This document shows positions 10,401-13,012 of a stretch of 13,012 bases of DNA, piece by piece; the first letter of the stretch is position 1, and every line of letters starts with the position of its first letter. Position numbers and translations under genes: made by a program. A model generated the notes under the pieces. The model was not told the DNA's origin, ran no database searches, and was given only the letters and a program-made list of their open reading frames with translations. This DNA comes from CBDTYW01 sp965364735 (GTDB lineage Bacteria; Actinomycetota; Nitriliruptoria; Nitriliruptorales; Nitriliruptoraceae), in NCBI GenBank assembly GCA_965364735.1, contig CBDTYW010000088.1, positions 1 to 13,012 of the forward strand, in the 5' to 3' direction.

Positions 10401-13012
10401 CGCCCGCGGCCGCGGCGGCGGACGCCCCGGTGCCGTCGGGGATCAGGACGTCGAAGGTCAGCTGCCTCGTCTCGCCGGAAGCGAGGTTGGGGATGACCAG
10501 CGAGCCGTTGCTGCCGTCCCAGAAGACCGTTCCGTCGACGCAGGTGCCACCGTCGCTGATGTTGCTCACGTCGTCGCAGGCGAGCAGCGAGTCGATGATC
10601 GAGCGTGCCTCGATCTCCAGCGCAGAGGCCAGACCGTCGTTGTGCAGGGTGACGGCGATGCTCGCCAGCTGTCCCTGCCTGACGGAGACGCCGTCCAGAG
10701 GGCCCCCGACGACCGGGGTCCCGTCAACGGACAGGATGCCGGTGTCGATGATCAGGTACGGCTCGACGCGCTCGTGACGACGGATCAGACGCAGGGTGCT
10801 CTTCGTCCCTGCCGAGTCCGTGGACACGACCTTGGCGATGTGATCCAGCACGTCCGAGCCGTTGCGGACCTGCGGCTGCTCGTCCAGGACCATCGAGAAC
10901 TGCGCCTCGAACACCCGGCCGGGCAAGACGTAGGAGACCCCCTCGAGGTTCGTGTCCTCGAGGTCCCACGTGATCCGTGTCGGGTCCTCGGTCGTCACGA
11001 CCGTCGTGACCCTGTTCGCGCCCGTGGTGATGACGGAGCCGGGATCGATGACGGCGCCAGGAGGGATGAACGCCTGGACCTGCACGTCGCCCGTCGCGGT
11101 CCCGTAGCCGAAGTCGACGCGGATGCGACGACAGACACGATCTCCGCCGCGTGCCTGCTGCGTCTCCGTGACGTACGTCGCGCTGTTGCAGATGAGCTCG
11201 GCCACCGAGGGCAGCGCGTTCTCGGCAAGCCCGTGGCTCAACGTGGCAGCATCGGCCGTCAGCTCGGTGCTGGCCGTGTGGAGGTCCGCGATGCCGTTGG
11301 TCTCGGCGTGGTCGATCGACGCGCTCAGGGTGCACGGGGGCACCTCGGCACCGTCCACGCACCTCGCGAAGTCCCGCACCGAGGCGCTCACGGCGTTGGC
11401 GACCACGTCACCGGACAGCAACGGGGTGTCGTCGGAGAAGCCCTCCTGCAGGTAGGTCCGTGTGAGGGTCTGCGTCGTCAGGGTCGAGACGGTCGACGGC
11501 GCGAGGTCGGTCGGAAGGTCCCATGTCAGGGCCACCGAGCCGTCGGCGCTCTCCACCGCGGAGGCATGGGCGAGCGGTGCCGGGGCTGCGCCGTCGTAGC
11601 CGAAGCGGGATGTCTCACCGGCGCCGCACCGCAGGTTCGGGACGGCCACGCCGAGCGGGCAGAGCCCGTCCGGGACGGTCTCGGAGATCGTGATCGGCGC
11701 TGGCGCTCCGGTGTCGCTTTCGCGGACGCCCCAGCGGTACTCGGACATGGCGATGGTGTGGTTCCACGTCGTGGTCGTGCCTGCGCCGAGCGCCGACGAC
11801 GAGGTCTCGGTGCGGATGCGGACGTCCTCGGACGAGTGCGTCGTGACGGACGACGCGGTCACCGGGTTCACGCCGGACGCCAGGGTTCCCTGGTACTGGC
11901 CCTGAGCGCGTCCGCGCAGCTGAACCACGCCTCCGTCGGACGTCTCGACGCCGTTGTTGTTGTCGAGGTTTGCCGTCTGTCTGGGCGTGTCGCCGACTCC
12001 GGCGGAGGTCGGCGGCCGAGCCCCGGTCCAGGTCAGCGAGTTCTGCTTGAGCGGGATCGCTGCGAGGAACGACTTCGCTCCTGTGGCCCCTGCTGCGAGG
12101 TCGAACGCGTCGTCAAAGCGAACGTGGGTCCACACGCCGACCTGGAGCGGTCCCCCGCCGTCCGGGTCCGTCAGCAACGTCTCGACGACCTGGGGAACCG
12201 CGCAGTCCACGGGCGACGGATGCGAGATCGGGCCCGAACCGGGGAACTCCTCAGGGCTGCCGAGGTTGGTCCCGGCGCTGGACGTGAAGTCCTCCGTCCC
12301 GCAGGACAGGAACTCCCAGCCGCCGGAGAGCCACGCGTCGAGGTCGACCTGGTTCGTGGCGTTGACGGAGTTGTTCTGCACGGTGAAGGTGTGGACGACG
12401 GGATGGTCGTGCACGCCCCGCAGGACCGCGGCGTCCTCGCCCGCGTCATCGGTGATCGTCAGGATCGTGGCCACGACCGGCGTGAGCACGGTCTGGCTGT
12501 CCGTGCCGGTGAAGCCACCGGACGGCACGCCCGCGGTGCTGAACGCCGGGACCAGCGACGGCGCGGAGTTGATGTAGGCGTCCGCGCCCAGCAGGTAGGC
12601 CGAGCCGGGCCGATGGGCGCTCAGGAGCGGCTCGGTGTCGTGCGCGATCTTGAGGTCGAGCGAGGCGGAGGATCCGGGCCCCAGATCCGCGACGTTGTGC
12701 CAGATCAGCGTGGTCTGGTTCGCCGTCGGCGCGTTCGCGAGCATCTCGGGCTCGTCGAGGCTCGCGGATCCCGCCACGTAGGCCACCCCGGGAGGCAGGA
12801 CGAGCCGCAGGGAGAGGTTGTGTCCTTGGTTCGCCGTGGGGTTGGTGGCGGTGAGCGTGATGTCGGCGTCTTCGCCGTAGAGCACCCGGTCGTCGGTCAC
12901 GAGCGCCAGGTCGATGTCGGGGTTGCCGGCGGCTTCTGCCCGCGGCGCGAGGAGCGCAGGGAGACCGGCCGCGATGATCGCCAGCGCCACCAGCATCCTG
13001 AGCGAAGCGCTC
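1396..13012 (-). CDS. Giant LAxTG-anchored surface protein with DUF11 and 14 SdrD-B-like modules (5' end open)
   Basis: At least 3866 codons run from an ATG at 12996-12994 to TAG at 1398-1396, and the frame stays open to the right edge (S-A-S-L-R before that Met). Order: signal peptide (residues 1-22), DUF11-like domains (about 24-1937), 14 SdrD-B/Cna-B-like modules (1938-3522), two DUF11 domains (3523 to about 3796), LARTG (3797-3801), membrane helix (about 3806-3825), RRGK and a 37-residue tail. By family analogy it is exported by Sec, cleaved at the sorting signal by a class E-type sortase and linked to the cell wall, forming a long stalk for adhesion or cell contact. No ligand-binding domain is recognisable, so the ligand is unknown. 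Cysteines (18) occur only in DUF11 regions and in close pairs. The array is very acidic. I see no frameshift or internal stop. No sortase gene is in the window, and the promoter lies off the right edge. Confidence 0.93.
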   Translation of the reverse strand, partial: SASLRMLVALAIIAAGLPALLAPRAEAAGNPDIDLALVTDDRVLYGEDADITLTATNPTANQGHNLSLRLVLPPGVAYVAGSASLDEPEMLANAPTANQTTLIWHNVADLGPGSSASLDLKIAHDTEPLLSAHRPGSAYLLGADAYINSAPSLVPAFSTAGVPSGGFTGTDSQTVLTPVVATILTITDDAGEDAAVLRGVHDHPVVHTFTVQNNSVNATNQVDLDAWLSGGWEFLSCGTEDFTSSAGTNLGSPEEFPGSGPISHPSPVDCAVPQVVETLLTDPDGGGPLQVGVWTHVRFDDAFDLAAGATGAKSFLAAIPLKQNSLTWTGARPPTSAGVGDTPRQTANLDNNNGVETSDGGVVQLRGRAQGQYQGTLASGVNPVTASSVTTHSSEDVRIRTETSSSALGAGTTTTWNHTIAMSEYRWGVRESDTGAPAPITISETVPDGLCPLGVAVPNLRCGAGETSRFGYDGAAPAPLAHASAVESADGSVALTWDLPTDLAPSTVSTLTTQTLTRTYLQEGFSDDTPLLSGDVVANAVSASVRDFARCVDGAEVPPCTLSASIDHAETNGIADLHTASTELTADAATLSHGLAENALPSVAELICNSATYVTETQQARGGDRVCRRIRVDFGYGTATGDVQVQAFIPPGAVIDPGSVITTGANRVTTVVTTEDPTRITWDLEDTNLEGVSYVLPGRVFEAQFSMVLDEQPQVRNGSDVLDHIAKVVSTDSAGTKSTLRLIRRHERVEPYLIIDTGILSVDGTPVVGGPLDGVSVRQGQLASIAVTLHNDGLASALEIEARSIIDSLLACDDVSNISDGGTCVDGTVFWDGSNGSLVIPNLASGETRQLTFDVLIPDGTGASAAAAAGESIAVNSGVRRYFSQTNVYEDGAPGQLPYIPAVNIDPTLTASANTDGADDDTSIELPLATLDFFRTTSVTEAGNTGLDDVTNGETVSTSMAITLPWGTALNGGDVTSAIPAELAYAVGSARISGAGLVGSVAPDCASPLANGFRFCDTGSTINLEIGDRQNVSGVDEEWEIAFDATLRSTIDAGIDIAQSATLGWVGVLGSPEFSDAESATTRVVGPVPAVTKVNNAVGPVQPSQEIRYTVQVVTGGAADDTFWHDAVVVDRMPVQMIPLEDTGGAPAADGATIEAGAIDGTWDAVANEITFPLGDVAPGTTINLVYHALVTATPIAAEDYTNSVTVTGDTMAGSPAEQRVFVVSDDSLLEIAKPVLATGYDSGRRTIGEPDLVSTEFTIPANTRLLDALVQDTVPDGLTFLGFDSVNCTQNGGACSPFPVAVTSDGGGEDVDGTTDLSWDFGDIAIAAEERVVTLSYDVRVDDTKTGGGTVNRGDLLANDVRMSWKDDFAGVLEVAPVTDSMLVVEPILNFDKDIGGQIGDSDTRRVDVDAVVTHVIAVTNSGEGDASDAYDLRVVDEVPVGLDAPTLITGGGVWDPIGRTITWDVAGPLTPGSSTAFQYAAEVTDSWALPATASTAGLPATAELTQYFGVDQADPASPDPLVRAYSGSVDTTTLRVDFPELVMTASGASTETRTGQSFRWSLGVVNSAAQAFADDVVIVVDLPPNWTYAVGGATIAYPGSVGFVDIEPVDVGGTLTFDLTDVTDLGPTEYIQIRVDAVPTSATSVDPGIAVPNVMQGSVTATDADGNAGNADDVYGTDQTASVIVREVADIVVIKDVDVATVDRTNPQATYTIQVRNDGPNDATSLIVNDLLPAGVLTLITATPSRGIYDAASGDWAIGNVLAGETVTLILDVTADDPVLGDPDPVVNEAHVLALDQFDEGFGPSADTAEIHVQRADLMLAMTATSGPYYRGDPVSWTINVENLGPDAADDVTVETIRPAGVGSQTFTFDGNYDGTTWDLGSMPSGSVRSLVLEGVVEAVGNHRLDAQVMTSDESDPNSTPGNSAFGENDQATITISATGASIGDNIWYDADANGARGAAEPGIEAMTVELRDGGGAFVASQTTDPNGSYRFDGLYGGDYVVSIVDGLPLGTVVSYDKDDGTVDPDGIVAVSLANGDSLLDVDFGLGGSGSVGDRVYFDVDDDGFEGLGEPGIADVDIRLTWFGSDETPGGGDDVTFPIVTTEVDGSWLVRDLPAGMFMVEVTAGTPAGMAFGSDVDGAITAGSATFVLLEGEDRSDVDFGLVGTGRLGDEVWYDVNGDGGYGADEPPIPGVSIKVTWFGQDGVKGGIDDANFPLKVSDADGLWDGGRMPAGNYELVVVAGVPDGMEPSADSEGPPDGIAYVTLDAGASRDDQDFGFTGVGLIGDRIFLDLDADGVEDEEDPGLIGINVPVTFYGFDGVLGTSDDVAVTLTTDSAGHWEYTKAVAGRYLIALDPFSLPGGLVQTLDPDGGTPHQIELVLLAQQTRDDADMGYAGTGSFGDYIWFDRDPDGVVDGDEPGLEGVGVAVRWDGPDSELGTPDDLILPPVFSVVDGAYVYPNLPAGTFDVYVTAAMPGGLTPATDPDGGSDGRAEMELLGGQSRTDADFGLTGRDAIGTVVYLDLDGDGTQGVTDPGIAGAELDLRWAGPDDIFGNADDQTWSTTSGDDGSYSLPGVPDGEYRLVATVTSIEGIVPSEEPDGVLDGVGEFTLVGGTATANFGFRGTGVASDLVWFDLDADGEVDADEPGLSLVELQITWAGPSGSFGGSDDVVWPSVLTGELGQYVYPYLVKGTYSLDVVGGPTLTMIPTYDLDDGTNDPDGKVGSLFVAPGAMRDELDFGFVGPHRLSGSAFLDSDGDGVMEVGEPGLGSMPVFIVWSGSDGSLMTPDDVTIRRTTAADGSWVVAGLPDGQVSVTVDVAGLPDGVVAGSDPDGTTSPNTAVTDLSGDVTGYDFGYRGSGGVTGVVFHDVDEDGAKGPDEPGMQGIRIIATWAGGDGTQGTADDVVVDTTTTADGVWVANGLPPGPIEVTAVQATFPSGFTPGYDLDGSEDASAVVALGPGETREDVDFGLIGNGRLAGVTFLDLNHDGVIDPSESPIGDVRVLVTHAGPDAVFGTGDDASYPTMVTDVDGAWAVERVPGGRLRVSVDAFPTGMIIVSDADGDVLPNADAVAEITLGPAEQDEDINFGLAGNGSIRGEVYLDRDRDGLHDDNPSEPEIAGAPIEVRWWGADRTLDTDDDAVFTTVSEADGSWSLVGLSGGRVRVTLSSPDGFEVVSDPDTTPDGVFTFDLADTEQRTMIDFGLDGTGSLGDRVWFDVDGDEILDDTEDGVADVPINVRWAGPDNLIGTADDLVYDTTRTDDDGFWIMEGVPAGIFEVNVAEYPDGTEPGYDRDGGGDGVARVPVVAGQARDDVDFGIVGRGSISGMTFHDVDADGVRDPEDEPLPGVELWVVWAGPDATPDTADDLAFAEVTTDADGMWVLDELPAGEYAIWQRPPSGWAPTTLAPSGLLVGVGIALSGIELGHRGAGVVTGVVFDDLDGDGVRGDDEGPVPGVGIRVVMPGADDTPGTPDDVLVTSTTDAAGRYAAEFLPPGVGFVEFVTPLENGFSTTIELPLPVDTAVAVDYDIGVLRVADLAVVKTAQHPLGVGSVGSWTIAVANSGPAPASGVVVVDVLEPGLTLGTLDPASGWTCGVRETPEDSIAVLESVDGAAAPVEAVVCEYGTYLAVGATATLDLPVSISPAAFPEVSNTAVVTSDVPDMGMEDNITFATADVRPMAHLVLEQSATPLAAGSDGLITFDIYNDGPNDDRGPITLVDLLPEGLTFEGWSGIGWRCTANGPLVTCVYDDVIFAGDRTVVLIDVAVSRIAEGVLINEGSVLGSAINPIPEDALSVLELPIEVGVGSLARTGLGAGWLFLTSLAFVIGGSGILIILRRGKNEDEDDPEGGVLVGQSVSQRTPGGGTVSSDNDISTDS
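1510..1608 (-). other. LARTG cell-wall sorting signal, membrane helix and basic stop
   Basis: LARTG (residues 3797-3801, bases 1608-1594) is followed by L-G-A-G, a hydrophobic stretch from W3806 to L3825, and RRGK (1521-1510). This is the three-part layout of a sortase substrate. The LAxTG form is the one preferred by class E sortases of high-GC Gram-positives. Unusually, 37 further residues follow RRGK, beginning NEDEDDPEGG. Confidence 0.88.
1612..2430 (-). repeat. C-terminal pair of DUF11 domains
   Basis: The first domain starts LRVADLAVVKTAQ at 2430 and ends at ADVRP near 1993. The second starts MAHLVLEQSATPL at 1992 and runs to the sorting signal. Both carry the DUF11 signature (ANSGPAPASGVVVVDVLEPG and YNDGPNDDRGPITLVDLLPEG). 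Each has one cysteine pair after a GW[TR]C motif (GWTC...VVCEYG and GWRC...LVTCVYD), a likely disulfide near the edge of the sandwich. They form the membrane-proximal base of the stalk. Confidence 0.88.
2431..7185 (-). repeat. Array of 14 tandem SdrD-B/Cna-B-like modules
   Basis: The modules start, in protein order, at 7185, 6858, 6510, 6165, 5820, 5475, 5139, 4782, 4440, 4095, 3741, 3399, 3057 and 2736. Their lengths are 109, 116, 115, 115, 115, 112, 119, 114, 115, 118, 114, 114, 107 and 102 residues. The shared pattern is G-x-[LIV]-x-[GD]-x-[VI]-[WYF]-x-D-x-D-x-D-G-x5-E-P-G-[IL], then W-x-G-x-D-x5-x-D-D, then a T-T-x-D-x-D-G-x-[WY] strand, L-P-x-G, D-P-D-G and a closing D-F-G-[LFY]-x-G. The first acidic loop occupies module residues 10-21 and matches the 12-residue EF-hand loop in most copies. 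SdrD B repeats of Staphylococcus are known to bind calcium through such loops. The copies are diverged at DNA level, so this is an old array rather than a recent amplification. It contains no cysteine and only eight lysines in 1585 residues. Confidence 0.9.
7186..12930 (-). repeat. N-terminal block of about ten DUF11-like beta-sandwich domains
   Basis: Residues 23-1937 are diverged repeats of roughly 100-170 residues. Clear starts are near 10767 (VEPYLIIDTG), 9750 (VPAVTKVNNA), 9324 (LEIAKPV), 8847 (ILNFDKDIG), 8391 (PELVMTASG), 7944 (VADIVVIKDVD) and 7563 (RADLMLAMTA). Two or three less regular units come before these. The last two are textbook DUF11: 'DGPNDATSLIVNDLLPAGV' and 'ENLGPDAADDVTVETIRPAGV' follow the pattern N-x-G-P-x-x-A-x-x-V-x-V-x-D-x-L-P-x-G. 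DUF11 domains are extracellular Ig-like spacers or adhesion modules in surface proteins. Seven close cysteine pairs fall between residues 232 and about 1300 and probably form intradomain disulfides. The boundaries of the first third are uncertain. Confidence 0.75.
12931..12996 (-). other. Sec signal peptide (visible part)
   Basis: The hydrophobic core LVALAIIAAGLPALLA is followed by APRAEA and then AGNPDID. The A-x-A site predicts cleavage after residue 22. From the ATG at 12996 there is no basic n-region. The codons just upstream read S-A-S-L-R in frame, so the real peptide probably starts further right, beyond the window. Confidence 0.75.

Overview
The window is GC-rich throughout and strongly biased towards GAC, GTC, GCG and CTC codons. 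It carries one giant surface-protein gene that ends in an LAxTG-type sortase signal. Together these suggest a high-GC Gram-positive bacterium (Actinomycetota); the exact lineage cannot be read from the sequence.

Left end (1-1468, + strand): the 3' part of a Nudix hydrolase gene of the ADP-ribose pyrophosphatase type is cut by the window edge. Its stop overlaps the start of a second gene (TGATG) that encodes a three-helix membrane protein. That protein has a potassium-channel-like pore loop with a degenerate filter and a conserved-looking cytosolic half. The overlap, and a GGAG box placed for the second start, suggest an operon with translational coupling.

Rest of the window (1396-13012, - strand): a single reading frame of at least 3866 codons encodes a mosaic cell-wall-anchored protein. 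From the N-terminus it has a signal peptide, about 1900 residues of DUF11-like beta-sandwich domains, 14 tandem SdrD-B/Cna-B-like modules of about 113 residues each (residues 1938-3522), two more DUF11 domains, an LARTG sorting signal, a membrane helix, a short basic stop and a 37-residue acidic/polar tail. Each of the 14 modules opens with an EF-hand-like acidic loop, so the stalk is probably calcium-stiffened. All 18 cysteines lie in nine local pairs in the DUF11 regions. The SdrD stalk has no cysteine and only eight lysines, so the two regions seem to be stabilised in different ways. The frame is still open at the right edge, so the true start probably lies outside the window.

The giant gene converges on the channel-like gene and overlaps it tail to tail by 73 bp, so the last 23 residues of the surface protein are encoded antisense to the other gene's C-terminus. 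There is no intergenic stretch over 300 bases, and I see no RNA gene, CRISPR array, insertion sequence, attachment site or convincing intrinsic terminator. Many long open frames opposite the giant gene are shadows of its codon bias.
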